Positions 27,081-37,008 of a stretch of 64,000 nt of DNA are shown one piece after another. The DNA is taken from the NCBI RefSeq assembly GCF_003574445.1, contig NZ_KZ984555.1, forward strand, positions 1 to 64,000. Reading direction: 5' to 3'. The translations under genes and the position numbers were made by a program. The notes under the pieces were generated by a model. The model was not told where the DNA came from. It did no database searches and worked only from the letters and a program-made list of their open reading frames with translations. The first letter of the stretch is position 1. Each line of letters begins with the position of its first letter. The DNA comes from Streptomyces sp. YIM 130001 (GTDB lineage Bacteria > Actinomycetota > Actinomycetes > Streptomycetales > Streptomycetaceae).

Positions 27081-28213
27081 ACGCCGCGGGGGCCGTGGGA
27101 CAGCTCCGCAAGGCGCTGTCCCGAGGAAGCGACCGGGGAACGCCGCTGCGTTCCCTGCGTCCCTTCTCCATCAAGACCAAGCTCGGGGCGCTCGTCGTCG
27201 TCTCGGTGTTCATCACCACGGGCCTGCTGATGATCGCGGTCCGTACGAAGACCGAGTTCCGTTTCATCACGGTCTTCTCGGTGATCGCCACCCTGCTCAT
27301 CACCCAGTTCGTGGCGCACTCGCTCACCGCCCCGCTGGACGAGATGAACACCGTCGCCCGCTCCATCTCGCACGGTGACTACACCCGGCGGGTACGCGGA
27401 GCCGGGCGCCACGACGAACTCGGCGACCTCGCCGACACCATCAACCGCATGGCGGACGAGCTCGAGGCGCAGGAACAGCAGCGCAAGGAGCTGGTCGCCA
27501 ACGTCTCGCACGAGCTGCGCACCCCCATCGCCGCGCTACGTGCCGTACTGGAGAACGTGGTGGACGGGGTGTCCGCCGCCGACCCCGAGACGATGCGGAC
27601 GGCGCTGAAACAGACCGAGCGTCTCGGCCGGCTGGTCGAGACCCTGCTCGATCTCTCCCGCCTGGACAACGGCGTGATACCGCTCAAGGCCCGCCGGTTC
27701 GAGGTCTGGCCGTATCTGTCCGGTGTCCTGAAGGAGGCGAACATGATCGCCTCGCACCGCGGCGGCATGCCGTCCGCATCGGGCCGGCACACCCGGACCG
27801 ACGTCCATCTGCACCTGGACGTCTCGCCGCCCGAGCTGACCGCGCACGCGGACGTGGAGCGGCTGCACCAGGTCGTCGCCAACCTCATCGACAACGCGGT
27901 CAAGCACAGCCCGCAGCACGGCCGCGTGACCGTGAAGGCACGCCGCGGCGAGGGCCCGGAGTCGCTCGACATAGAGGTGCTGGACGAAGGACCCGGCATT
28001 CCGGAGGCCGAGCGGCACCGCGTCTTCGAGCGCTTCAACCGCGGTGCGGCCTCCACCCCGCACGGTCCCGGCAGCGACGGCGGTACGGGACTCGGCCTCG
28101 CCATCGCCCGGTGGGCGGTGGACCTGCACGGCGGGCGCATCGGAGTGGCTGAATCGACTCGTGGCTGCCGGGTCGTCGTCACCCTTCCGGGAAAGCCCGA
28201 AAACCCGAGTTGA
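27077..28213 (+). CDS. Sensor histidine kinase
   Basis: A 378-residue kinase. Two close membrane helices (about residues 36-54 and 62-82) leave almost no extracytoplasmic loop, so it probably senses within or at the membrane, or inside the cell. HAMP spans 83-132. The H box 'NVSHELRTP' has phospho-His145. N box 'NLIDNAVKHSP' and G boxes 'DEGPGIP' and 'GTGLGLAIA' complete the HATPase domain. GTG start at 27077 overlaps the regulator stop. It sits directly upstream of kgd. Confidence 0.95.
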   Translation: MNAAGAVGQLRKALSRGSDRGTPLRSLRPFSIKTKLGALVVVSVFITTGLLMIAVRTKTEFRFITVFSVIATLLITQFVAHSLTAPLDEMNTVARSISHGDYTRRVRGAGRHDELGDLADTINRMADELEAQEQQRKELVANVSHELRTPIAALRAVLENVVDGVSAADPETMRTALKQTERLGRLVETLLDLSRLDNGVIPLKARRFEVWPYLSGVLKEANMIASHRGGMPSASGRHTRTDVHLHLDVSPPELTAHADVERLHQVVANLIDNAVKHSPQHGRVTVKARRGEGPESLDIEVLDEGPGIPEAERHRVFERFNRGAASTPHGPGSDGGTGLGLAIARWAVDLHGGRIGVAESTRGCRVVVTLPGKPENPS

Positions 28214-28483
28214 CGTAGGGTTCGATAGCGAAGCGCACGATCTTCGAACCCAGCGGACGCGGATCGGCGTCTCCAGGCTGCAGGGGCGCGGAGAAGAGGG
28301 CCACTGCTGTGGGCCGTCGGCTCAAACCACGGTTGTTTCCCGCCATTTCCAGGGGTGAAACACGCGATCCGATGTGACTTACGCGACCAATGACCCGCCC
28401 GGTCTGCACCTCCCGGCCATGGGGGCGTAGCCTTTATTCCCGCTGTCCATCACCTTGTGAAGCGGAAGAGGGCGGTTGCCGCC

Positions 28484-31400
28484 GTGTCGCCACAGTCCCC
28501 CAGTAACCCGAGTACCTCGGCCGACCAGGAAGCGCAGGAGAAGAACCCCGCTGCCGCTTTCGGTCCCAATGAGTGGCTCGTCGACGAGATCTATCAGCAG
28601 TACCTCCAGGACCCGAATTCGGTAGACCGTGCCTGGTGGGACTTCTTTGCCGACTACAAGCCGGGCGCCGGAGCAGCAGCGGCCCCCAAGCCGGCCCAGA
28701 CGCCCGCCCCGTCCGGTACCGCAGCCGCGGGGGCTGCGGGCACCGCGCCCAGCGCCCCGGCAGCCAAGCCCGCGCAGCCCGCCGCGAAGTCGGCGCAGCC
28801 CGCTGCGAAGCCGGCCGCCGCCGCGCCCGCCGCTCCGGCGAAGCCCGCGGCCGCACCGGCCGCGGCCAAGCCCACCCCGGCGGAGCAGGAGCCGAAGGCC
28901 GAGTCTGCCGAGGCCCCCGCGGGCCCCGATTACCAGACGCTGCGCGGCCCGGCCGCCGCGGTCGCGAAGAACATGAACGCCTCGATCGAGGTGCCCACGG
29001 CCACGTCCGTGCGCGCGGTCCCGGTGAAGCTGCTCTTCGACAACCGCATCGTCATCAACAACCACCTCAAGCGCGCCCGCGGCGGGAAGATCTCCTTCAC
29101 GCACCTCATCGGGTACGCGATGGTGCAGGCCATCAAGGCCATGCCGACGATGAACCACTCCTTCGCCCAGAAGGACGGCAAGCCGACCCTGGTCAAGCCG
29201 GAGCACATCAACTTCGGTCTGGCCATCGACCTGGTGAAGCCCAACGGCGACCGCCAGCTGGTCGTCGCGGGCATCAAGAAGGCCGAGACGCTGAACTTCT
29301 TCGAGTTCTGGCAGGCCTACGAGGACATCGTCCGCCGTGCGCGCAACAACAAGCTCACGATGGACGACTTCTCCGGCGTCACGGTCTCGCTGACCAACCC
29401 CGGCGGCCTCGGCACGGTCCACTCCGTGCCGCGTCTGATGCCCGGCCAGTCGGTCATCATGGGCGTCGGTTCGATGGACTACCCGGCCGAGTTCCAGGGC
29501 ACCTCGCAGGACACCCTGAACAAGCTGGGCATCTCGAAGGTCATGACCCTGACCTCGACGTACGACCACCGCGTGATCCAGGGAGCCGCCTCCGGCGAGT
29601 TCCTGCGCATCGTGGCGAACCTGCTGCTCGGCGACGAGCGGTTCTACGACGAGATCTTCGAGGCGCTGCGGATTCCCTACGAGCCGGTCCGCTGGCTCAA
29701 GGACATCGACGTCAGCCACGACGACGACGTCACCAAGGCCGCCCGGGTCTTCGAGCTGATCCACTCCTACCGGCAGCGCGGCCACATCATGGCCGACACC
29801 GACCCGCTCGAGTACCGCCAGCGCAAGCACCCCGACCTGGACATCACCGAGCACGGGCTCACGCTGTGGGACCTGGAGCGCGAGTTCGCGGTCGGCGGCT
29901 TCTCCGGCAAGACGATGATGAAGCTGCGCGACATCCTCGGCGTGCTGCGCGAGTCGTACTGCCGCACCACCGGCGTCGAGTTCATGCACATCCAGGACCC
30001 GAAGCAGCGCCAGTGGCTGCAGGACCGCATCGAGCGGCCCCGCGGCAAGCCGGAGCGCGAGGAGCAGCTGCGCATCCTGCGCCGGCTGAACGCGGCGGAG
30101 GCCTTCGAGACCTTCCTGCAGACCAAGTACGTCGGGCAGAAGCGCTTCTCGCTCGAGGGCGGCGAGTCCGTCATCCCGCTGCTCGACGCGGTCCTCGACT
30201 CGGCCGCCGAGTCGCGCCTGGACGAGGTCGTCGTGGGCATGGCCCACCGTGGCCGGCTCAACATCCTGGCGAACATCGTCGGCAAGTCGTACGCGCAGAT
30301 CTTCCGGGAGTTCGAGGGGAACCTCGACCCGAAGTCGATGCACGGCTCCGGCGACGTGAAGTACCACCTGGGGTCCGAGGGCACCTTCACGGGTCTCGAC
30401 GGCGAGCAGATCAAGGTCTCGCTGACGGCCAACCCCTCGCACCTGGAGGCGGTCGACCCGGTCCTGGAGGGCGTCGTGCGCGCCAAGCAGGACATCATCG
30501 GCAAGGGCGGCACCGACTTCACCGTGCTGCCGATCGCGATCCACGGCGACGCGGCCTTCGCGGGCCAGGGCGTGGTGGCCGAGACGCTCAACATGTCGCA
30601 GCTGCGCGGCTACCGCACCGGCGGCACGGTCCACGTCGTCATCAACAACCAGGTCGGCTTCACGGCGGCGCCCGAGTCCTCGCGCTCGTCCATGTACTCG
30701 ACCGACGTGGCCCGCATGATCGAGGCGCCGATCTTCCACGTGAACGGCGACGACCCCGAGGCCGTGGTCCGGGTCGCCCGGCTGGCCTTCGAGTTCCGCC
30801 AGTCCTTCAACAAGGACGTGGTCATCGACCTCATCTGCTACCGCCGCCGCGGGCACAACGAGACCGACAACCCGGCGTTCACGCAGCCCCTGATGTACGA
30901 CCTGATCGACAAGAAGCGCTCGGTGCGCAAGCTCTACACCGAGTCCCTCATCGGTCGCGGCGACATCACCCTGGAAGAGGCCGAGCAGGCCCTGCAGGAC
31001 TACCAGGGTCAGCTGGAGAAGGTCTTCACCGAGGTCCGCGAGGCCACCTCGCACGCCGCTCCGACCGAAGTCCCCGACCCCGAGGCCGAGTTCCCGGTGG
31101 CGGTGAACACGGCGGTCTCCCAGGAGGTCGTCAAGCGCATCGCCGAGTCCCAGGTGAACATCCCCGACCGCGTCACCGTGCACCCGCGGCTGCTCCCGCA
31201 GCTGCAGCGCCGTGCCGCGATGGTCGAGGACGGCACCATCGACTGGGGCATGGGCGAGACCCTGGCCATCGGTTCGCTGCTGCTCGACGGCACCCCGGTG
31301 CGCCTGTCCGGCCAGGACTCGCGCCGCGGCACCTTCGGTCAGCGGCACGCGGTCCTCATCGACCGGGACACGGCCGACGACTACACGCCGCTGCTGTACC

Positions 31401-32287
31401 TCGCGGACGACCAGGCCCGGTACAACGTCTACGACTCGCTGCTCTCCGAGTACGCGGCGATGGGCTTCGAGTACGGCTACTCGCTGGCCCGTCCCGAGGC
31501 TCTGGTGATGTGGGAGGCGCAGTTCGGTGACTTCGTCAACGGCGCGCAGACCGTCGTGGACGAGTTCATCACCTCGGCCGAGCAGAAGTGGAGCCAGACC
31601 TCCGGCGTCACGCTGCTGCTCCCGCACGGCTACGAGGGCCAGGGCCCGGACCACTCCTCGGCCCGTCCGGAGCGTTTCCTGCAGATGTGCGCGCAGGACA
31701 ACATGACGGTCGCGATGCCGACCCTGCCGTCGAACTACTTCCACCTCCTGCGGTGGCAGGTGCACAACCCGCACCACAAGCCGCTGATCGTCTTCACCCC
31801 GAAGTCGATGCTGCGTCTGAAGGCCGCGGCCTCCAAGGCGGAGGAGTTCACCACGGGCGGCTTCCGCCCCGTGATCGGCGACGCCTCGGTCGACCCGGCC
31901 GCGGTCCGCAAGGTCGTCTTCTGCGCCGGCAAGGTCTACTACGACCTGGACGCCGAGCGGAAGAAGCGCGGCGCCACGGACACGGCGATCATCCGCATCG
32001 AGCGCCTCTACCCGCTGCCGGGCAGGGAGCTCCAGGAGGAGATCGCCAAGTACCCGAACGCGGAAAAGTACCTGTGGACGCAGGAGGAGCCGGCGAACCA
32101 GGGTGCCTGGCCGTTCATCGCGCTCAACCTGATCGACCACCTGGACCTCGCGGTCGGCGCCGACGTCCCGCACGGCGAGCGGCTGCGCCGCATCTCGCGG
32201 CCGCACGGCTCGTCGCCCGCGGTCGGCTCGGCGAAGCGCCACCAGGCGGAGCAGGAAGCGCTGGTGCGTGAGGTGTTCGACGCCTAG
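28484..32287 (+). CDS. kgd: 2-Oxoglutarate dehydrogenase E1 with fused E2 domain (KGD/SucA)
   Basis: A 1267-residue multifunctional enzyme of the actinobacterial TCA cycle. The short N-terminal E1 helix ('[27 protein letters not shown]') is followed by a Pro/Ala/Lys-rich linker. The E2-like succinyltransferase core starts at about residue 148, with the '[10 protein letters not shown]' motif (His362). The ThDP-dependent E1 domain has 'HGDAAF' (687-692) and 'NNQ' (721-723). It lacks a lipoyl domain, as in other KGD proteins, and relies on the E2 of another complex. GTG 28484 begins the conserved sequence and is preceded by GAAGAGGG; GTG 28457 is in frame but has no RBS. Confidence 0.97.
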   Translation: MSPQSPSNPSTSADQEAQEKNPAAAFGPNEWLVDEIYQQYLQDPNSVDRAWWDFFADYKPGAGAAAAPKPAQTPAPSGTAAAGAAGTAPSAPAAKPAQPAAKSAQPAAKPAAAAPAAPAKPAAAPAAAKPTPAEQEPKAESAEAPAGPDYQTLRGPAAAVAKNMNASIEVPTATSVRAVPVKLLFDNRIVINNHLKRARGGKISFTHLIGYAMVQAIKAMPTMNHSFAQKDGKPTLVKPEHINFGLAIDLVKPNGDRQLVVAGIKKAETLNFFEFWQAYEDIVRRARNNKLTMDDFSGVTVSLTNPGGLGTVHSVPRLMPGQSVIMGVGSMDYPAEFQGTSQDTLNKLGISKVMTLTSTYDHRVIQGAASGEFLRIVANLLLGDERFYDEIFEALRIPYEPVRWLKDIDVSHDDDVTKAARVFELIHSYRQRGHIMADTDPLEYRQRKHPDLDITEHGLTLWDLEREFAVGGFSGKTMMKLRDILGVLRESYCRTTGVEFMHIQDPKQRQWLQDRIERPRGKPEREEQLRILRRLNAAEAFETFLQTKYVGQKRFSLEGGESVIPLLDAVLDSAAESRLDEVVVGMAHRGRLNILANIVGKSYAQIFREFEGNLDPKSMHGSGDVKYHLGSEGTFTGLDGEQIKVSLTANPSHLEAVDPVLEGVVRAKQDIIGKGGTDFTVLPIAIHGDAAFAGQGVVAETLNMSQLRGYRTGGTVHVVINNQVGFTAAPESSRSSMYSTDVARMIEAPIFHVNGDDPEAVVRVARLAFEFRQSFNKDVVIDLICYRRRGHNETDNPAFTQPLMYDLIDKKRSVRKLYTESLIGRGDITLEEAEQALQDYQGQLEKVFTEVREATSHAAPTEVPDPEAEFPVAVNTAVSQEVVKRIAESQVNIPDRVTVHPRLLPQLQRRAAMVEDGTIDWGMGETLAIGSLLLDGTPVRLSGQDSRRGTFGQRHAVLIDRDTADDYTPLLYLADDQARYNVYDSLLSEYAAMGFEYGYSLARPEALVMWEAQFGDFVNGAQTVVDEFITSAEQKWSQTSGVTLLLPHGYEGQGPDHSSARPERFLQMCAQDNMTVAMPTLPSNYFHLLRWQVHNPHHKPLIVFTPKSMLRLKAAASKAEEFTTGGFRPVIGDASVDPAAVRKVVFCAGKVYYDLDAERKKRGATDTAIIRIERLYPLPGRELQEEIAKYPNAEKYLWTQEEPANQGAWPFIALNLIDHLDLAVGADVPHGERLRRISRPHGSSPAVGSAKRHQAEQEALVREVFDA

Positions 32288-32305
32288 GACGCTTCGGTCC
32301 GGCAC

Positions 32306-32359
32306 ACGCGGAACGGGCCCGGTACCCCCGAGCGAGGGGGTACCGGGCCCGTTCCGCGT
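32306..32359. terminator. Strong terminator after kgd
   Basis: A perfect 24-bp inverted repeat (32306-32329 and 32336-32359) with a 6-nt loop lies 18 bp after the kgd stop. It also lies 42 bp downstream of the convergent fxsT stop and can serve both. Confidence 0.9.
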
Positions 32360-32401
32360 TCCCGTGGGGCGCGCCGGCCGGGGGCGGCCTCGGCGTCCGG
32401 C

Positions 32402-35400
32402 TCAGGTCACCTGGGGCTCGAAGTCCCAGTAGGGCCTGTGCCGGGCGCGGGCCGCCACCGTGTCCACGTGCTGGGGGCCGAGGGTGGCGGCGAGGTCGGA
32501 GAGCGCCTCCTGTTCGGCCTTCTCGGCCGCGCGGCGTTCCCGCAGCGCCCGCAGGTCGGCCGCGTAGGCGATGCGTGCGGCCAGTGTCAGCGGATGCGTA
32601 CGGCCGAGCGTCTCGGTCGCGCCCGCGACGGTGGTCCTGCTGAGTGCCGCGGCGGACTCCGGGTCGCCGACCAGATTGCGCAGGGCCGAGGCGTTGACGG
32701 CGCAGCCCAGTGTCCACGGGTGCTGTTCGCCGACGGTCGTGGCCAGGTCGGCGAGTGCCTGTTCGCACAGCGCCTGGGCCTGTTCGCGTTCGCCGACGCT
32801 GCGGAGCATCAGGGCGTGGTTGGCGCGGGCTCCGGCGATGAAGGGGTGCCCTTCGGCGAGCTGTGCCTCGTAGCGGGCGATGACGCCCTCGCTGGTCGCC
32901 CGTGCCTGGTCGATGTCTCCGTGTTCGCGGGCGAAGCAGCTCTGGCTGACGGCTGCGCCCAGGGTGAGCGGGTCCTTCTCGCCGAGCTTGCGTTCGTAGC
33001 GCTCGAGGATGCGGGTGAGCATCGGTCCGGCCGTGCCGTGATCGCCGAGCCGTTGGAGGCAGAGGGCGAGGTTGTGCTCGGCCAGCAGGGAGATCGGGTT
33101 CTCGGCGCCCATCACGCGGCGGTATTCGCGGGCGTTCCTGGCCTGTACGGACTCGGCTTCGGTGTAGCGGCCGAGCAGCCGCAGATTGGTGGCGTAGTGG
33201 ATCTCGGAGAAGAGCGTCCACGGGTGACGGCCCTTCAGGAGCTGCCTGCGGGACTCCAGAGTCCGCCGGTCGATCTCCAGGCTCTCCTCGTAGTGGCCGA
33301 GCAGGCGCAGGGCGAAGCCCAGGTTGTTCAGCGTGTTCAGGGTCCGGGAGTCCTGGTCGCCCAGGAGTTCGCGGTAGGCCGGGTAGAGCCCCTCATAGAG
33401 CTCACGTGCCTCGTCGTAGCGGCCGAGGCCCCACAGGTCGCCGCCGAGACCGTTGGCGGCCCGCAGGTAGTCGAGGTCCTGCTCGCCGCGCTCGGCCCGC
33501 AGGCGCTCGACGGCGTCCCGCTCGAGGTCTGCCGCGCGCCGGTACTCGCCCGCCGAGCGCAGGGCGTTCGCGAGATGGAAGTTCGCCTCCCAGATGCGCG
33601 GATGGGACTCGCCGAGCAGCGAACGCCAGCTCTCGAGAGCGCGCTCGCCGAGCGAGATGGCCGCTTGGTACTCACCGGTGAAGAACATGTAGCGCAGGCA
33701 GTTGAGGACCATGCGCTGCACCGCGCGGTCCTCGCTGTTGAGGACGTCCGCGTAGTTCAGGTGCGGCACGATCTCGGCGTACGCGTCCCACAGGCGGGTG
33801 TCGGTGGGGCGTCCCGGGTCCGCGACGACCAGGGCCCGGCGCACCACGTCGATGAACTCGCGCTCGTCGGCGGCCGGCATGTCCTTGCGCACGATCTGGT
33901 GGACCATGCGGTGCAGGTACAGCGACTCACCGGCGGACGCCGAATCGCCGCCGACCTCGTGGGATTCCAGGCGTACGACGGAGTACTGGCGCAGCTGGTT
34001 GATCGCCCGGTTCCACAGCAGCGGGTCGTTGAGCAGCCGGGCGATCTGCTCGGGCAGTTCGTCGAGCGGGGTGTCCTTCAGGAGCCGCACCGGGATGGAG
34101 CCGGGCGCGAAGAACGTGCACAGGCGCAGCAGGTCCACGGAGGCCGGGACGGTCTCGCGGAGCTTGTTGAGCAGTATCGACCAGGCGGTCTGGAAGGCGT
34201 ACGGGAAGTCCGCGGACACCTTGACGACGTCCTGGTCCAGTCCGTCCTCGAGCAGGTCGATGTACTCGGCGACCGACAGGTCCGAGTCGTTGAGCCAGCC
34301 GGCGGTCTGGTCGAGGAGCAGCGGCAGGTCCTCGAGCGCGGAGGCCAGCTGGTCGGCGTCGGCCTCGGTGAGGCGCGGGGCGCGGCGGCGGATGAAGGCG
34401 ACGGACTCCTCGCGGCCGTAGACGGGTACTTCGAGGAGCCGGCTGTTGTGCTCGGTCCACTTCGGGTTGCGGGAGGTGATCAGGACGTGGCCGGGCCCGG
34501 TGGGCACCAGGTCCCAGATCTGGTCGGGGTCGTCGGCGCCGTCCAGGATGAGCAGCCAGCGGGAGTACGGGTCGCCGCGGCGCAGCGAGTCGCGGACGGC
34601 GCGCAGTCGCTCGCCGTACTCGGCGCCGGTGGGCAGGGCGAGTTTCGGGGCGAGTTCGGCCACCGAGCGCCGGTAGGTGACCCGGCTCTCGGCGCCGACC
34701 CACCAGACCACGTCGTACTCGGAGCCGAAGCGGTGGGCGTACTCGGCGGCGAGCTGGGTCTTGCCGACTCCGGGCATGCCGTGCAGGGTGACGACGCCGG
34801 CGCCCGGTTCGGCGTTCTGCAGGAGTTGGTACGCCTCGTTGAGGAGCGGCTCGCGGCCCGTGAAGCGGGTGTTGCGCCTCGGGACGGTGCCCCACACCTC
34901 GGACATCGCGGCCGGGAAGCGCGGGCCGCGCGGTGCCCCTTCGGCGGGCGCGGGCAGCGGAGTGGTGGGCAGGTCGAGGCGGTCGAGGAGGCGGCGTTCG
35001 GCTTCCTCGGCGTCCATGGCGAGGAGTTCGACCGGAGCGAGCACGGTGGTGGCGGTGGGCAGCGAGGCGCCGGTGACCGATACGGCGGCGAACCGGGACG
35101 GGTCGGGGCCGACGACCGCACGCAGTGCGCGGTTCCATTCGTCGTGGGTACGCGGGCCGAGCTGGAAGTACCACTCGCTGACGAGCACGAGGATCCGGCC
35201 CTCGCTCAGCTTCAGGTCCTGCAGCAGCTCCACCAGGGGGACCTCGGCGGGCGAGTCCCAGCGCATCTGGACGACTCGGATGCCCCGGCGTTCCAGACGG
35301 TCGGCGATCCAGGCCGCCCAGGGCCGGTTGAAGCCGGCATAGCTGATGGTGACGGTCTCTCTCGTGGCCCCGCCTCCGGTGGACCTGACCGGCCTTCGAA

Positions 35401-35410
35401 CTCCAGACAT
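32402..35410 (-). CDS. fxsT: FxSxx-COOH system TIR-STAND-TPR protein FxsT
   Basis: A 1002-residue protein. Residues 19-150 form a TIR-like domain ('TISYAGFNRPWAAWIADRL' and 'VLVSEWYFQ...THDEWNRAL'); Glu91 is placed like the catalytic Glu of TIR NADases (inference). A STAND/NB-ARC NTPase follows with P-loop GMPGVGKT (211-218) and Walker B 'LLILDGADD'. More than ten tetratricopeptide repeats fill residues 500-1002. This is the layout of FxsT proteins of FxSxx-COOH loci. ATG 35410 is chosen for its GGGGAGG RBS; GTG 35428 is in frame. It is the last gene of the cluster, 149 bp behind the HExxH gene, and may have its own promoter. Confidence 0.9.
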   Translation of the reverse strand: MSGVRRPVRSTGGGATRETVTISYAGFNRPWAAWIADRLERRGIRVVQMRWDSPAEVPLVELLQDLKLSEGRILVLVSEWYFQLGPRTHDEWNRALRAVVGPDPSRFAAVSVTGASLPTATTVLAPVELLAMDAEEAERRLLDRLDLPTTPLPAPAEGAPRGPRFPAAMSEVWGTVPRRNTRFTGREPLLNEAYQLLQNAEPGAGVVTLHGMPGVGKTQLAAEYAHRFGSEYDVVWWVGAESRVTYRRSVAELAPKLALPTGAEYGERLRAVRDSLRRGDPYSRWLLILDGADDPDQIWDLVPTGPGHVLITSRNPKWTEHNSRLLEVPVYGREESVAFIRRRAPRLTEADADQLASALEDLPLLLDQTAGWLNDSDLSVAEYIDLLEDGLDQDVVKVSADFPYAFQTAWSILLNKLRETVPASVDLLRLCTFFAPGSIPVRLLKDTPLDELPEQIARLLNDPLLWNRAINQLRQYSVVRLESHEVGGDSASAGESLYLHRMVHQIVRKDMPAADEREFIDVVRRALVVADPGRPTDTRLWDAYAEIVPHLNYADVLNSEDRAVQRMVLNCLRYMFFTGEYQAAISLGERALESWRSLLGESHPRIWEANFHLANALRSAGEYRRAADLERDAVERLRAERGEQDLDYLRAANGLGGDLWGLGRYDEARELYEGLYPAYRELLGDQDSRTLNTLNNLGFALRLLGHYEESLEIDRRTLESRRQLLKGRHPWTLFSEIHYATNLRLLGRYTEAESVQARNAREYRRVMGAENPISLLAEHNLALCLQRLGDHGTAGPMLTRILERYERKLGEKDPLTLGAAVSQSCFAREHGDIDQARATSEGVIARYEAQLAEGHPFIAGARANHALMLRSVGEREQAQALCEQALADLATTVGEQHPWTLGCAVNASALRNLVGDPESAAALSRTTVAGATETLGRTHPLTLAARIAYAADLRALRERRAAEKAEQEALSDLAATLGPQHVDTVAARARHRPYWDFEPQVT

Positions 35411-35550
35411 CCAGCGGCCTCCCCGCACATCATGTTAAGACTCGGCGCGGCTCCGCAACAGGCACGGGGCTGCTGCCCGTGGGTGGCCGTCGCGCGCTCC
35501 GTCCGGCTTTCTCTCTCTTCCCGCAGCGCAACGATCATCACCCCAAATGG

Positions 35551-35570
35551 CAACTGTAGTCACCCAGTTG
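35551..35570. promoter_or_regulatory. Dyad in AT-richer region upstream of fxsT
   Basis: CAACTG-N8-CAGTTG is a perfect 6-bp dyad in a locally AT-richer stretch that overlaps the end of the HExxH gene. It is a possible operator or promoter element for fxsT; evidence is weak. Confidence 0.25.
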
Positions 35571-37008
35571 GCCTTGTTCGCCGAACCTCGAAGAGGGCGC
35601 GGGCCGCGGCCACGTAGGCCTGTGCGCGTACGACGTGGTGGCGCGGTGGCCGGTGTTGCGCCATGCGTTCGTACCGGCCGATCATCTCGTCGACGAAACG
35701 GCGGCCCGGGACGGTGAGGTCGGGTGAGCCGGCCAGGACGGGAAGGGCGGCCGCGACCTGTTCGCGGCATCGGGCGTGGGCGGACCAGGCCGCTTCGCGG
35801 TCGGGATGGTGCGCGGCGGTGAGTGCCCGCTGCTGGAAGAAGTCGGCGAGCGCGAGGTGCGAGTAGGTCCCCTGGAAGAGTCCGTCGAACTGGCGGGGTC
35901 CGGTCCGCCAGGGCGCGAAGTAGCGCCTGTCCGGGCCCGCTTGATGCAGTGTCACCAGCTGGCTGAGGGCGACGAGTTTGGTGTGCTGGAGTTCGTGCAC
36001 CAGGGTGACCGCGAAGACGTCCGGGGCGGGTGGGGCGGTGCTGAGGACGGCTCCGAAGGCTTCGGGCCGGGTTCCGCTGCAGGTGCCGCCCATGGTGTCG
36101 TCGGAGCCCGAGTCGTCCGGGGAGGTCAGGGGGACGAGGCCCCGCAGGAGGGTCGCGGCCTCGAGGAGGCGCTGGTCGCCGCCGAGGCGGAGTTCGACCG
36201 AGGTGCCGGACCAGGCCTGCAGCCACTGCTTGCGCTCCGCGTCGCCGGGTTCCCCGGGCCCGCCGAGTCCGGGATAGCCGGAGCCGCCCGGGCCGGCGCG
36301 ATAGGGGCCCAGGTCGTCGAGCGGGACGGGTGCGGCGGCGGGGGTCAGGGCGGGCAGTGCGTAGGCGGATGTCCACCCCGCGGCACCGGACCAGCCGCCG
36401 GTACCGCGTTCCGGGTGCACGGTCACGTCTGCCGCATCGTGCTGACGGACGGTCAATCGACCCTCGGCGTTCCGGACTTCGAGCTCGCGGTCGGTGGCGT
36501 GCGGGATGCGCAGGGTGCCGATGGACGGCAGGTCGAGTACGCCGTCGTGGGCGGTGAGACGCACGGTGAACGAGAGATCGGCACGGGCTGCTGCGGCGGC
36601 GGCGAGGGCGCTGAAGTGCGCCAGGTCGCGGCGGAGGCGGTGCGCGCCCGCTGCGGTGGTACGGCGGTCCAGGGCGCTCAGGCAGCTCTGCGCCCAGGGG
36701 CCGACCAGCGGGTGGAGGAGGCGTTCCCGGGCGGGCGAGGGGGCGCCTGTCCGCTGCGCCGTCGGCTCGGCGCGCTTGGGCGGGGGCGCGTCGGCGGCCA
36801 CGAGCAGCGCCCAGTCGTCGAGGAGCCGGCTGCGCAGGGCGGCGGGGCACAAGGCCTCGTCCGCCTCGTCCACGGCGTCGAGGACGGCACGGAGCAGCAG
36901 CAGCCGACGGGTGTCCTGGTCGCGGGCGAGCAGGGCGAGGGCGTCGGGGCCGCCGCCGGTGCTGCCGAGTTCGGTGAGGACGTGGTCCGTGACCGGCGGG
37001 ACCCTCAC
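35560..37008 (-). CDS. HExxH-type putative peptide beta-hydroxylase of the FxSxx-COOH system
   Basis: A 482-residue protein of the HExxH peptide-modification family tied to FxsB loci. The motif H338-E-L-Q-H342 lies in 'VTLVHELQHTKLVAL', followed by 'LYRRYFAPWR'-like sequence ('RRYFAPWRTGPRQFDGLFQGTYSHLALADFF') that could give the third metal ligand. Related proteins are described as 2-oxoglutarate-dependent peptide beta-hydroxylases rather than proteases. GTG 37008 overlaps the fxsB stop (GTGA), which argues for coupled expression of the two modifying enzymes. GTG 36993 is an alternative. Confidence 0.88.
   Translation of the reverse strand: MRVPPVTDHVLTELGSTGGGPDALALLARDQDTRRLLLLRAVLDAVDEADEALCPAALRSRLLDDWALLVAADAPPPKRAEPTAQRTGAPSPARERLLHPLVGPWAQSCLSALDRRTTAAGAHRLRRDLAHFSALAAAAAARADLSFTVRLTAHDGVLDLPSIGTLRIPHATDRELEVRNAEGRLTVRQHDAADVTVHPERGTGGWSGAAGWTSAYALPALTPAAAPVPLDDLGPYRAGPGGSGYPGLGGPGEPGDAERKQWLQAWSGTSVELRLGGDQRLLEAATLLRGLVPLTSPDDSGSDDTMGGTCSGTRPEAFGAVLSTAPPAPDVFAVTLVHELQHTKLVALSQLVTLHQAGPDRRYFAPWRTGPRQFDGLFQGTYSHLALADFFQQRALTAAHHPDREAAWSAHARCREQVAAALPVLAGSPDLTVPGRRFVDEMIGRYERMAQHRPPRHHVVRAQAYVAAARALFEVRRTRPTG

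Noticed and set aside
28379..32305. Long open frame antisense to kgd (over 1300 codons)
   Set aside because: High GC gives long antisense frames; its protein is repetitive Arg/Leu/Val/Gly-rich with no family feature, while the plus-strand frame is clearly kgd.
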